Positions 41,923 through 50,492 of a DNA stretch of 64,000 nt are shown piece by piece. Numbering within the stretch: the first letter of the stretch is position 1; every line of letters begins with the position of its first letter. Location: the NCBI GenBank assembly GCA_017517805.1, contig JAFWYD010000061.1, positions 1 through 64,000 on the forward strand, in the 5' to 3' direction. The notes below the pieces were generated by a model. The model was not told where the DNA came from. It did no database searches and was given only the letters and a program-made list of their open reading frames with translations. Source of the DNA: Akkermansia sp. (lineage in GTDB: Bacteria; Verrucomicrobiota; Verrucomicrobiia; Verrucomicrobiales; Akkermansiaceae). The translations under genes were made by a program, and so were the position numbers.

Positions 41923-42933
41923 ATGGCTATTGATCCTAATTTGACTATTGAACAGAAGTATGGTGTGAAGTACACCGATGTGGTGGCCCGCCAGTTGCAG
42001 CAGGAGCGTTCGGTGCTGGAGCCGTATGTGAAGCATGTGGGTAATTGCACGGGGAAGTCGGTGCAGATTGATATTACGTCGCAGAGCGAGATGCAGCGCA
42101 TCACGAGCGCGTACCAGGATGTGAAGAATCCTATCATTGATACGTTTACTTGCAGGCAAATGTTTGCGGTGCCGTTTTATGCGGCGCATAAGTTTACCTG
42201 CGATGCGCGCACTTATTCCAACCGACTGAAGCATGCTGTGCCTAATATCATCACGGAAATTGTTTCTGAGGCGGGGCGCAAGAAGGATGATACCATCGTT
42301 GGTATGTACGAGGATGCTGAGGGGATTCTGCGCAAGATTAAGGTGGGATCTGCTCCTGCCTCCGGGCCGTATACTCAGCAGCTCGGCGGTGGTATTCTGG
42401 GGACAAATTACCTGGGTGAGACGGGGACATACCTGGAGGATCTGAGCGAGGATAAGAGTGTCGTGCACGAGGATTTCGTGGCAAGCGGGTCGACTATTGA
42501 GAGCAATATGACGCTGGATAAGTTCCGTGAGGCTGTGGGGCGCTTGAAGCGTTGTCGTGCGTTTGTGCCTGGTAAGACCAGGGCGGTGTGTGTGATGTCT
42601 GACTCTCAGATAACGTCACTCACGCAACAACTACAGGTGAGTGACCCAGGCTGGGGGGTGTACAACATGAAAGAGGGCAAACTGATGCGCCTGTACGGGG
42701 TGGATATTGTTGAAACCGAGCGTCTGCCATACATGGATGGCACAACGGATGTTCGTCTGTGCCCGATGTTTGTGCCGGAATATATTTACTACGGGCTGTG
42801 GAAGGAGCTGGATGTGCATATTGACGGGCCTGGTAACGGACGCGTGAATTATGGCCAGGTGGTCGCGCAGATGTCTATGGGTGCAACGCGTAAGTATCTC
42901 GAGGCCGTGCAGGAGATTCGTTGCGTGGAGTAA
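41923..42933 (+). CDS. Major capsid protein
   Basis: A 336-residue protein with podovirus-type coat features: MAIDPNLTIEQKYGVKYTDV start, long N-arm, and a C-terminal DGPGNGRVNYGQVVAQMSMGATRKY segment. It has its own promoter (B) and its own terminator (42962-42995), consistent with high-level expression. Start decided by the promoter spacing. Confidence 0.8.
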   Translation: MAIDPNLTIEQKYGVKYTDVVARQLQQERSVLEPYVKHVGNCTGKSVQIDITSQSEMQRITSAYQDVKNPIIDTFTCRQMFAVPFYAAHKFTCDARTYSNRLKHAVPNIITEIVSEAGRKKDDTIVGMYEDAEGILRKIKVGSAPASGPYTQQLGGGILGTNYLGETGTYLEDLSEDKSVVHEDFVASGSTIESNMTLDKFREAVGRLKRCRAFVPGKTRAVCVMSDSQITSLTQQLQVSDPGWGVYNMKEGKLMRLYGVDIVETERLPYMDGTTDVRLCPMFVPEYIYYGLWKELDVHIDGPGNGRVNYGQVVAQMSMGATRKYLEAVQEIRCVE

Positions 42934-42961
42934 GTTTGTTTGTTGGTATGTGAAGAATGCG

Positions 42962-42995
42962 CAGGGTCGGGAGGTTTCTCCCGGCCCTGTTGTTC
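42962..42995 (+). terminator. Terminator after the capsid gene
   Basis: A 12-bp stem, CAGGGTCGGGAG (42962-42973), GTTT loop, CTCCCGGCCCTG (42978-42989), with one T-G wobble, followed by TTGTT. It isolates the capsid transcript. Confidence 0.88.
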
Positions 42996-42998
42996 TTG

Positions 42999-43040
42999 CG
43001 TTTGCGGGAATAGCTTTTTTCTGCGCGGCTGTGGTATAGA
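42999..43040 (+). promoter_or_regulatory. Phage late promoter, copy C
   Basis: CGTTTGCGGGAATAG-C-TTTTTT (42999-43020), 10-bp spacer, GTGGTATAGA (43031-43040), 6 bp, ATG 43047. Confidence 0.85.
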
Positions 43041-43046
43041 GGTGGT

Positions 43047-44432
43047 ATGTTTAATTTTCTTGGTGTTTCGTGCAATCTTAGCGTGCTGGCAGGGGTACCG
43101 GCGAAGAGTACGTTCCGTTTTGTGAAGGAGAGTGGTGAGGCGGCTAGTCTGGATGGGGTGACTTTCCTGGGGCGTGTGCATTGCGGGGAGCTGGATTTTG
43201 ATGTTGAGCTGACATTGAGTGAGGCTGATGCTTCGCGTAACACGGTGCTGGTTTCGATTCCTCCGCTGCCGGAGGGGAGATGGGAATACGAAATATGGCT
43301 GTCGGTTGATACGGGGGAGGTTGTGCGGTTGTTGGAGGGGAGAATTTCGGCGTTGGGTAAGTTTGTGCCGGTGGAGGGGGGGCCGTATGCTCAGCGGACG
43401 CTGAGTGTGTTGCTGCCTGGGGATGTGACCAGGCGTGTGCAGCTGGTATGGAGTGCTACGACAGTTGCGGAGGAGTTGATTGAGGAGGCTCGAAGGGTCG
43501 CGCGTAATGTGAGGGATGCATCGGCTCATATCGATGCGGTGATGCCGCTTTTGGATGGTGTGGTCGAGAGGGTTGACGTGGCCCGAGATGAGGCTAAGCA
43601 GGCTGCGGAGGATTGCCGGAAGATGGTGGCCACTTGCCGGATGGTGAGTGTCGGGCATTTGCCGGCGGTGGAGGAGGCTGAGTCTGGTGTGGTTTATTTC
43701 CTTGATGGGCAACCGTGGATTGCTGCGGATGGTGTGTGGGTGCAGGTGCCGTTTGTGTATGGGGCTGCGCGGCCTGGCGGGTCGTATGGGTTGCTGCAGG
43801 TGGAGCATTTCAGCGAGCCTGGCCGGCCGTGGCTGGAAGTGCGATTTGATGAGGATTCGGAGGTGTATGGTGTCGACCCTGGCTATGATTTTATGTGGGG
43901 AGTGGAGGGTCGTGTGTTGGTGAAGCGTGCGCGTGCGGACATCGCCGGTCTGGTGAGGGCTGAGGGGACAGAGGAGGAACAGGCTGCGTTGAGTGACGAT
44001 GTTGAGCGGGTGCTGAGTGTGCCGTCGGTCGAGCTGGTGAATACCAGGATAAGGGAGGCTAAAGAGGCGATCGAGGCGGGGCAGCAGGAGAAACTGGAGG
44101 CGGATTTGTCGAATTTAGCTCCAGAGGTTGACGTTGTAGTTGGTTTTGAGGCATGGGAGGATGGCTCGTGGTGCCGGCGCTGGAGGAGTGGTTGGGTCGA
44201 GCAGGGTGGTGAGGTGACTGCGGAGGAGGCGAATCCAATTGTGACCTTGCCGGTGGCGATGGCGAGTGTGTCGTACCATCTGCTGCTGACGACGAGGAGT
44301 AATACGCTGCAGGGGGCTCATTACGGGGCGGAGATGCCGCAAGGGCGTAGCGCTGACCGGTTCCAGGCGCGTTGTGAGGCCGGTGGGCAGTTTACCTGGC
44401 GTGTTGAGGGTGTCGGCGCTGTAGCAAGTTGA
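43047..44432 (+). CDS. Tail fibre / receptor-binding-type protein
   Basis: A 461-residue protein. N-terminal beta-rich domain (about 1-125), a coiled-coil stalk (about 140-205 with VRDASAHIDAVMPLLDG), then a beta region and a C-terminal domain with FEAWEDGSWCRRWRSGWVEQ and ITLP-like strands, as in tail-fibre tips. It heads the long late unit containing the lysis genes and portal. Host receptor unknown. Confidence 0.65.
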   Translation: MFNFLGVSCNLSVLAGVPAKSTFRFVKESGEAASLDGVTFLGRVHCGELDFDVELTLSEADASRNTVLVSIPPLPEGRWEYEIWLSVDTGEVVRLLEGRISALGKFVPVEGGPYAQRTLSVLLPGDVTRRVQLVWSATTVAEELIEEARRVARNVRDASAHIDAVMPLLDGVVERVDVARDEAKQAAEDCRKMVATCRMVSVGHLPAVEEAESGVVYFLDGQPWIAADGVWVQVPFVYGAARPGGSYGLLQVEHFSEPGRPWLEVRFDEDSEVYGVDPGYDFMWGVEGRVLVKRARADIAGLVRAEGTEEEQAALSDDVERVLSVPSVELVNTRIREAKEAIEAGQQEKLEADLSNLAPEVDVVVGFEAWEDGSWCRRWRSGWVEQGGEVTAEEANPIVTLPVAMASVSYHLLLTTRSNTLQGAHYGAEMPQGRSADRFQARCEAGGQFTWRVEGVGAVAS

Positions 44433-44442
44433 TTTTTTTGTT

Positions 44443-44694
44443 ATGAACATGAATATGAAAGAGAAACAATACAGTTGGCTGGCTGGTCTGTTGACTGGCT
44501 GGGGTATCAAGGAGTCCTGGGCTAAGCTGATTGCTGGTGCGATTATTGGTGCGCTGGCGGCTGCTGGTCTGCTGACGAGTTGCGGCGGGGCTCCCACGGC
44601 GGAACAGCTGGATTTGCTGGGGGCTGTATATGAGGCATACACAGGGAAGGTACCGGAGTACCGAGTGATTAAGGTGAAGGAGGTGCAGAAGTGA
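44443..44694 (+). CDS. Small phage lipoprotein or holin-like protein
   Basis: An 83-residue protein with one hydrophobic segment (about 27-45) ending in LLTSC, a possible lipobox. With the two following small genes it forms the lysis cassette before the amidase. Spanin, holin or anti-holin cannot be separated by eye. Confidence 0.55.
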   Translation: MNMNMKEKQYSWLAGLLTGWGIKESWAKLIAGAIIGALAAAGLLTSCGGAPTAEQLDLLGAVYEAYTGKVPEYRVIKVKEVQK

Positions 44695-44906
44695 ATGCGG
44701 ATGAGTTGAAGCCGGGGGAGGACTGCCTGGTACGTGTGCAGGTGTTGCAGCGTATGTTGGGCGGGGTGGTTGTGCGTATACCGGAGGGACCGAAGGTGCT
44801 GATTAAGCAGCGGTACATGGGTCTGGTGAGTCCGGTTGAGCCGGAGAAGGAGCCGGAGAAGGAGCCGGAGAAGGAAAAGGTATCCAGGAAGAAAGCAGAG
44901 CGATGA
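44691..44906 (+). CDS. Small phage protein with EPEK repeats
   Basis: A 71-residue protein, GTG start overlapping the previous stop with AAGGAGG upstream. The C-terminus holds three EPEKEP repeats and a basic tip. Function unknown. Confidence 0.5.
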   Translation: MNADELKPGEDCLVRVQVLQRMLGGVVVRIPEGPKVLIKQRYMGLVSPVEPEKEPEKEPEKEKVSRKKAER

Positions 44907-45163
44907 CTAATCATTTTGCTGTGGCTCTGGGCGCGGTGTTGACGACCGCGCTCATACCCGGCGCCGAGGATATAGCGCAGGTGGGCATGACGCTGACCGG
45001 TGGCGGTTTGCTTACATGGATTGCGATTATGCAGGGGAGAGAGATTAAGACCTTGCGCGGCGAGAACCGCGACCTGAATCGCGAGCTGGGGAAGCGATGC
45101 AGTACGTGCAAGCTGGTTAAGGCTGCTAATGAGAGTTTTATTCATGACCGAATAGAAGAGTGA
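44903..45163 (+). CDS. Holin- or i-spanin-like membrane protein
   Basis: An 86-residue protein with two hydrophobic segments (about 5-20 and 26-44) then a charged coiled coil (REIKTLRGENRDLNRELG) and a CSTC motif. It ends 1 bp before the endolysin gene. This layout fits a holin or inner-membrane spanin. Confidence 0.6.
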   Translation: MTNHFAVALGAVLTTALIPGAEDIAQVGMTLTGGGLLTWIAIMQGREIKTLRGENRDLNRELGKRCSTCKLVKAANESFIHDRIEE

Positions 45164-45164
45164 T

Positions 45165-45749
45165 ATGAAGGTTGTATTGTTACCAGGGCATGCAAAGAGC
45201 CGCGAGGGTGCGGCGGTGTGTGCGGGTTCGCATGTGGGTGTGGGTGAGTTTGAGCTTGCTCGCCAGTATTTGCCGCAGCTGGGGGCTTACCTGGAGGCGG
45301 CTGGGTATGAGGTGGCGCAGACTAACCGGGAGAGTGCCGGGGGTGCTTCGCCGGTTTACTCCGCGAAGGCGGCGAATGCTACCAGGGCAGATGTGGCGCT
45401 GGAGTGGCATTTTAATAGCGCCGGGCCGGAGGTGAGTGGCTGCGAGGTGCTGTACTGGGGGCCGTCATCCAAGGGCCGTTGGGTTGCGGCGCGTATTTCG
45501 CGTGCGATTTCGCGGATCCTGGGTTTGAAAGACCGGGGCGCTAAGCCTGTATGGGGGCCAGATGACCGCGGGTATCATGCTTTCAAGCGCAGCGAGATGC
45601 CGTTTTTCATGGTTGAGCCGTGCTTTGCTGGCTCGAATGAGAAGGATGCGCGTGTGTTCTGCGAGGCGATAGATAGTGAGCGCTGGCAGGCTGAGATGGC
45701 TGCTGCGCTGGTTAAAATTTTGAAGACAGCATACGGAAAGGAGAATTAA
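45165..45749 (+). CDS. Endolysin, N-acetylmuramoyl-L-alanine amidase
   Basis: A 194-residue Amidase_3-type enzyme cleaving the muramoyl-alanine bond of peptidoglycan. Zinc ligands H9 (LLPGHA), a glutamate in VGVGEFELAR (E28 or E30) and H82 (LEWHFNSA); the catalytic glutamate is in FFMVEPCF. No signal peptide or cell-wall binding domain, so a holin is needed. Confidence 0.88.
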   Translation: MKVVLLPGHAKSREGAAVCAGSHVGVGEFELARQYLPQLGAYLEAAGYEVAQTNRESAGGASPVYSAKAANATRADVALEWHFNSAGPEVSGCEVLYWGPSSKGRWVAARISRAISRILGLKDRGAKPVWGPDDRGYHAFKRSEMPFFMVEPCFAGSNEKDARVFCEAIDSERWQAEMAAALVKILKTAYGKEN

Positions 45750-45753
45750 GGGT

Positions 45754-46071
45754 ATGGGAGGTGCGATAGGTATTGGTTTGAGCGCGTTGGCCGGTTACGC
45801 CGGACATAAGAGCCAGAAGAAGATGGCGAAGGCGCAGACGCAGGCGGCTGAGCGATATGCGATGGCGCAGGAGAATACGGCGAAGGCCATTGCGAGTAGT
45901 GCCGCTGCGGCACCAGGTGCTGTGCAGGCTCCTACAGCTTCGACTCAGGAGGCTGCTGAGGCCGATGTGTACAAGGCACAGAAGCGGAAGCGCACTACGG
46001 CGAGTACGGTGAATGCGCGGTTCCGTGGTTTGGGTGCTGGTGGTGGTAAGAGCAACTTGGGGGAGGGCTGA
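45754..46071 (+). CDS. Small virion-region protein
   Basis: A 105-residue Ala/Lys-rich protein: a Gly-rich hydrophobic N-terminus (GIGLSALAGYAGHKS), helical middle, and KRKRTTASTVNARFRGLGAGGG. Such proteins often lie before podoviral portal genes. Not recognised further. Confidence 0.5.
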   Translation: MGGAIGIGLSALAGYAGHKSQKKMAKAQTQAAERYAMAQENTAKAIASSAAAAPGAVQAPTASTQEAAEADVYKAQKRKRTTASTVNARFRGLGAGGGKSNLGEG

Positions 46072-46072
46072 T

Positions 46073-47686
46073 ATGGAGGGTTTGCAGGAGGAGTTGAGGT
46101 TGTTGTCGGAGGGGCTCTGGTCGCGTTATGAAGCCGAGACGGCACCGATGGTGCGGGAGCTCAAATCGCTTATGGAGAAGTGCGATTGTGCTGCTGCGGC
46201 GGCTGCGACGCTGACGAATACGCATAGTAGCTACATAACCCCTGCGGGGCGGCGGTGGTTCAAGTTGCAGCCGCGGGGTAAGTCGAAGGCTGCTAAGGTG
46301 GAGGACCGGGTGGCCAGGTTTTTCCGGCACCTGACGAATACGGTTGCGGAGCGGCTGGCAGAGAGTAATTTTTACACGGCGACTCATGAGGTCTACGAGG
46401 ATCGAGTTGAGGGTGGGACTGGTGCGTGTTACATCGGCGGATCGGATACGGAACCGCTGTATTTTACGCATTTGCCGCTGGGAACGTTTGTGGTCGACGA
46501 TGATGCGCGGGGGCGGGTGCATACGCTGGTGCGGAAGTTTGTGTATACGCCGGCGCAGGCTGAGATGGAGTGGGGGCGGGAGTGTTTGTCTGAGCGGGTA
46601 CGCGCCTGGTGTGCCGATCCGCGGATGCGGCATAGTCAGAAGGTGGAGTTCCAGCAGATTGTGAGGCCGAATATGAAGCAGGTGAAGGCCGGGTGGCGCG
46701 ATATTCCGGAGGAGTTGCGTGCGTATGAGGGTTATTATGTTGAGTCGGAGGGGTATCATGTGGTGAAGCGGGAGGGTTTTTTCGAGTTCCCGTTTTTGGT
46801 GACGCGGTATTTGCGCGCGGCGGGGTCGCCTTATGGGGTGCCGCCTGGCAAGAAGGTGTTGCCGGCTATACGTCAGTTGGTGAAGCTGGAGAGACTCATG
46901 GATTCTCTGGCTGAGGTGCAGGCTTTTCCGCGCATATTGCAGCTGGCCGGTCAGAATAAGCAGGTGGATATGAAGGCTGGTGGCATAACGACCATCTCCG
47001 AAGATGAGGCTCGGTTGAATATGCCGCGCGAGTGGGGGACCGGCGGGCGATATGATATCGGTCTGGACCGAATTCGCGACAAGGAGCAGGCTATCCGGCG
47101 GGCGTACCACGAGGATATGCTGTTGTCTGTAACGGCTCAGGATAAGCAGATGACCGCGCGTGAGGTGGAGGAACGTGTGGCGGAGAAGATTCTGGCGTTT
47201 ATTCCCTCTTTTACGCTGTTTATAGCCGATAACGCGGTGGCGATGCGGCGTGTGCTGGGGGTGCTGATGCGGCGCAATGAGCTGGCTTTGGAGGATGCTC
47301 CTGCGGAGTTGTTGCAAGAGTCGCCCGAGGGGCATGGGCCGGAGGTGCTGAATCCTCAGGTCGCGTACCTGGGACGTATAGCTCAGGCTCTGGAGTTGCT
47401 GGTGGCGCGCGGGGACCAGCGCGTGATTGATAAGGTGCTGGTCTGGGTGCAGGGATCGGGTCGGACGGACATGCTTGAGTGGATTGATGAGGAAGCTCTT
47501 CTCCACGGATGGGTTGACCAGGAGGGGGCCTCTGACCATATTGTTTTGCCAGGGGGCGATATTGAGAGAAAGAAGATGATGAAGGAGACGGCGCAGATGG
47601 TGCAGGAGTCGGCTATGATGCAGGGTGATGCTCTGGCTGCGGCTGGCCAGGTGGCAGATATTAAGAGAAAGATGGGAGGCCAGTAA
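46073..47686 (+). CDS. Portal (head-to-tail connector) protein
   Basis: A 537-residue T7-like connector. The N-terminus SEGLWSRYEAETAPMVRELKSL and ITPAGRRWFKL, then EDRVARFFRHLT and LAESNFYTATHEVYEDRVEGGTG, match the Head-tail connector family. ATG 46073 is chosen: it follows a Shine-Dalgarno-like GGGAGG and matches the family start. Confidence 0.82.
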   Translation: MEGLQEELRLLSEGLWSRYEAETAPMVRELKSLMEKCDCAAAAAATLTNTHSSYITPAGRRWFKLQPRGKSKAAKVEDRVARFFRHLTNTVAERLAESNFYTATHEVYEDRVEGGTGACYIGGSDTEPLYFTHLPLGTFVVDDDARGRVHTLVRKFVYTPAQAEMEWGRECLSERVRAWCADPRMRHSQKVEFQQIVRPNMKQVKAGWRDIPEELRAYEGYYVESEGYHVVKREGFFEFPFLVTRYLRAAGSPYGVPPGKKVLPAIRQLVKLERLMDSLAEVQAFPRILQLAGQNKQVDMKAGGITTISEDEARLNMPREWGTGGRYDIGLDRIRDKEQAIRRAYHEDMLLSVTAQDKQMTAREVEERVAEKILAFIPSFTLFIADNAVAMRRVLGVLMRRNELALEDAPAELLQESPEGHGPEVLNPQVAYLGRIAQALELLVARGDQRVIDKVLVWVQGSGRTDMLEWIDEEALLHGWVDQEGASDHIVLPGGDIERKKMMKETAQMVQESAMMQGDALAAAGQVADIKRKMGGQ

Positions 47687-47687
47687 T

Positions 47688-50492
47688 ATGATTCGGGTGT
47701 CGTTTAATGGAGGGGAGTTGAGTCCCCAAGTCCAGATGAGGGCTGACCTGGATGTGTTTGCCCGGGGGTGCAGCGTGGTTGAGAATTTTGATATTGACCA
47801 GGCTGGTGGTGTGAGTCGCCGGCGGGGGTTCCGGCGGTTTGCGCAGTCTCAGGGTGGTGCATCGCGGTTGTTTGCGCACCGGTACACGAATTCGGAGGCG
47901 TGTCTGGTGGAGGTAGGGGAGTGGGAGGTGCGTGTGTATGCCGCAGATGGTGGGCTGTTGTACCGGACCTCATCGCCGTACGCGGCGGGGGAGATAAGAG
48001 CTCTGCGTACGGTGCAGCTGAATGCGCTGCTGATTTTTGTGTGTGCTGCGCATGAGCCGATGCAGCTGCGCTGCGATGCGGATGGTGCATGGTCGTTTGA
48101 GGCTATGCGGTTCAAGCATCTGCCTTGGCGGCATAGTGGGTTGAGGGATTGGCCGCTGCGGGTGTTGCGTGTGGCTGGCTCTGAGTATGAGGTGGAGTTT
48201 CCTGAGGCTGCTGAGTACAGAGAGAGAGAAATTTTGTCGGCTGATACGCTGCGTGTGAGTTATTACACCGAAGCTGTGGAGGTGAAGCGGTCGCGAGCGG
48301 AGGTGTATGCAGCGGTTGGTGCCGAGACGTATGCGGAGGGCTTCATGAGTGCCGAGTCGGTGTTTGCTGAGGGGACGGTGTTTGCGGTGCGCCGAAAACC
48401 GGAGCGTATAGCGTATACGGCTCTGGCGGCGTGGAAGGGGAGCGAGAAGTTTGTGTCTGGGCTGATTGATCCGGCAAATTACAAGGCTGATTTCCAGGAG
48501 GCGAGTGAGGTGCCGGTGGATGCTGAGGTGGTGGCAGAGTTGACCAAGAGCGATACTTACACGAAGGGGGAGGTGTTTTGGTATGATTCCGGTTACTGGG
48601 ATATTTTTACGTGTATCCAGGCGTTTGACGGAGGAGAGCATTTCCGCGCGGACGCGGTTAACCCCGAGGATTACCCCGGGCATTTTGTGCGCGGGTTCAT
48701 GGTGGGGAGTGCGCCGTGCAAGGGTCGATGGAAGCTTCACCTGAGCGGAACCTGGTATGGCAGCTATGAGGTGCGCGCGTGCTATGAGGGGACTGGTGCT
48801 GCTGGTGATGATTGGGAGTATCGCGCGGAGGCGTGGAGCCGGAATGCTGCACCTGTTAATGAGCCTGTGGCGGGTGACGAGGGCGGAGAGGAGTGCTATA
48901 TTTCGCTGTGGCTGACTCGTGTGCGTGCGTATGGAGAGGTGTTGGCTGAGCGGTGTTTCCCGGCTGACAGTTGTGGTAATGAGCTGGTCGTGTGCTCGTA
49001 TAAGCACGATATGCTGCTGCGGGCTGTGCCGGAGAGAACGGTGGTTACTCCTGCGACTGCTAAGACGTTTTTTCTAACGTTGCGAGCAACGTCTACCACG
49101 ACTCAAGTGAGTGGGTCGCTTTTCTGGACCGGGCCTGGCGGGGTGCAGGAGCGAGCAATGGTCCGTGTGCGGGGGACTGAGTCGTTACCGGCGGTTGTGG
49201 CGGCAATAAACGCCGTGAGCAGCTGCTGCGTGGCAGAGTTGGTTAACCCTGGTTGTGTGGGGTTGCGGTGCTCTACTCTGGGTACGGCTGGTAATGCGTT
49301 TTCCGTGACGCTGGGGGCTTTGTCTGAGTGTTTTTTTGTCCGCGCGGAAGCGGGTGCGGATGCGGTGACGGTGGTGGAGCGTAATCGTTTTGAGCGGGTT
49401 GATCGGGTGCAGCCCCCGGTGAGCGGGGTGGTTGAGAGTGAGGACTGGAGCTGGTGCGCGTGGGGGCAGCGGTACGGTTATCCGCGGCTGGCGGCTATCT
49501 TTAATCAGCGTCTGGTTTTTTGCGGGACTGATGCTCAGCCTTTGACGATATGGATGAGTCAGACAGATGACCTGGATAATTTCGACATCACAGACGAAGC
49601 CTCGAGCGCAATGGCTCTGACGGTTGCGGCACAGACGCAGGATCCTATCAGATGGTTGGTGGTGTCTCGGGGTCGCATCATGCTGGGGACTTCCGAGGGG
49701 GAGTATGTTGCTCAGTCTGGCGATGGAGGAGTGTTGACTAATGCTAATGCTGTGGTGGGAGCGCATGGGTACAACGGCTCAGCCGACGTGGCGGCAATCT
49801 GCGGCTGCGATAGGATTATTTATTTTGAGAGAGGCGGCGGGAGAGTGATGCAATATGGTTACGATCAGAATCAGGATGCGTATATCAGCGAGGATTTGAC
49901 GGTGTACGCGGAGCATGTGCTGCCTGATGGTGGAGGGGTTGTGGAGGGGTGTTTCCTGCGCAAGCCAAATACTCGGGCGGTTATCGTTATGGCTAATGGG
50001 CAGTTGGCGCTAATGACGTATAATGCGCACCACCGCGTGCATGCGTGGCACCGGTATGTGACGGAGGGTCGGTTTCTATCTGTGACGATGTTGCCGAATG
50101 GAGATCGTGCCGATCGTTTGTTTGCGGTGGTGGAGAGGCAGGGCAGCTACGCTATTGAGGTGATGGATTCGGAGTCTCCGTACCAGGATGCAGGCGGGGT
50201 GGATTATACATCGACGCTGTTGACTAATGCGCTGAGTGTGACTCGGTTGGGGGCCGCGAAGTCTGCGTCGGCAGAGTTGTGGCTTTACCTGCACGAGCCT
50301 TGCCAGGTGAAGGGGGTGGAGTTGACTGTCGATGGCGGCGAAACGTGGAGCCGGGTTCCGCGGCAGCCTAATAAGGTGATGGAGAGGGGCTGGCATAAGT
50401 TGAGTGCTGTGCCTAATGTGGGTATGGAGCGGTGTGTGGGGTTCCGCTGCCATGGTAATCGGGGGTTGCAGGTGGGGGCTTTGCAGGCATGA
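47688..50492 (+). CDS. Podovirus tail-associated protein
   Basis: A 934-residue protein. MIRVSFNGGELSPQVQMRADL and GGVSRRRGFRRF define a family of podoviral structural proteins that follow the portal in many phages. Beta-rich throughout, consistent with a tail or adsorption apparatus component. It overlaps the terminase gene by 4 bp. Confidence 0.72.
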   Translation: MIRVSFNGGELSPQVQMRADLDVFARGCSVVENFDIDQAGGVSRRRGFRRFAQSQGGASRLFAHRYTNSEACLVEVGEWEVRVYAADGGLLYRTSSPYAAGEIRALRTVQLNALLIFVCAAHEPMQLRCDADGAWSFEAMRFKHLPWRHSGLRDWPLRVLRVAGSEYEVEFPEAAEYREREILSADTLRVSYYTEAVEVKRSRAEVYAAVGAETYAEGFMSAESVFAEGTVFAVRRKPERIAYTALAAWKGSEKFVSGLIDPANYKADFQEASEVPVDAEVVAELTKSDTYTKGEVFWYDSGYWDIFTCIQAFDGGEHFRADAVNPEDYPGHFVRGFMVGSAPCKGRWKLHLSGTWYGSYEVRACYEGTGAAGDDWEYRAEAWSRNAAPVNEPVAGDEGGEECYISLWLTRVRAYGEVLAERCFPADSCGNELVVCSYKHDMLLRAVPERTVVTPATAKTFFLTLRATSTTTQVSGSLFWTGPGGVQERAMVRVRGTESLPAVVAAINAVSSCCVAELVNPGCVGLRCSTLGTAGNAFSVTLGALSECFFVRAEAGADAVTVVERNRFERVDRVQPPVSGVVESEDWSWCAWGQRYGYPRLAAIFNQRLVFCGTDAQPLTIWMSQTDDLDNFDITDEASSAMALTVAAQTQDPIRWLVVSRGRIMLGTSEGEYVAQSGDGGVLTNANAVVGAHGYNGSADVAAICGCDRIIYFERGGGRVMQYGYDQNQDAYISEDLTVYAEHVLPDGGGVVEGCFLRKPNTRAVIVMANGQLALMTYNAHHRVHAWHRYVTEGRFLSVTMLPNGDRADRLFAVVERQGSYAIEVMDSESPYQDAGGVDYTSTLLTNALSVTRLGAAKSASAELWLYLHEPCQVKGVELTVDGGETWSRVPRQPNKVMERGWHKLSAVPNVGMERCVGFRCHGNRGLQVGALQA

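Noticed and set aside
43047..44432. Diversity-generating retroelement acting on the tail fibre
   Set aside because: No reverse transcriptase and no template/variable repeat pair seen in the window.
45995..47539. Minus-strand frame of 514 codons opposite the portal gene
   Set aside because: Shadow of a well supported portal gene; no family features.
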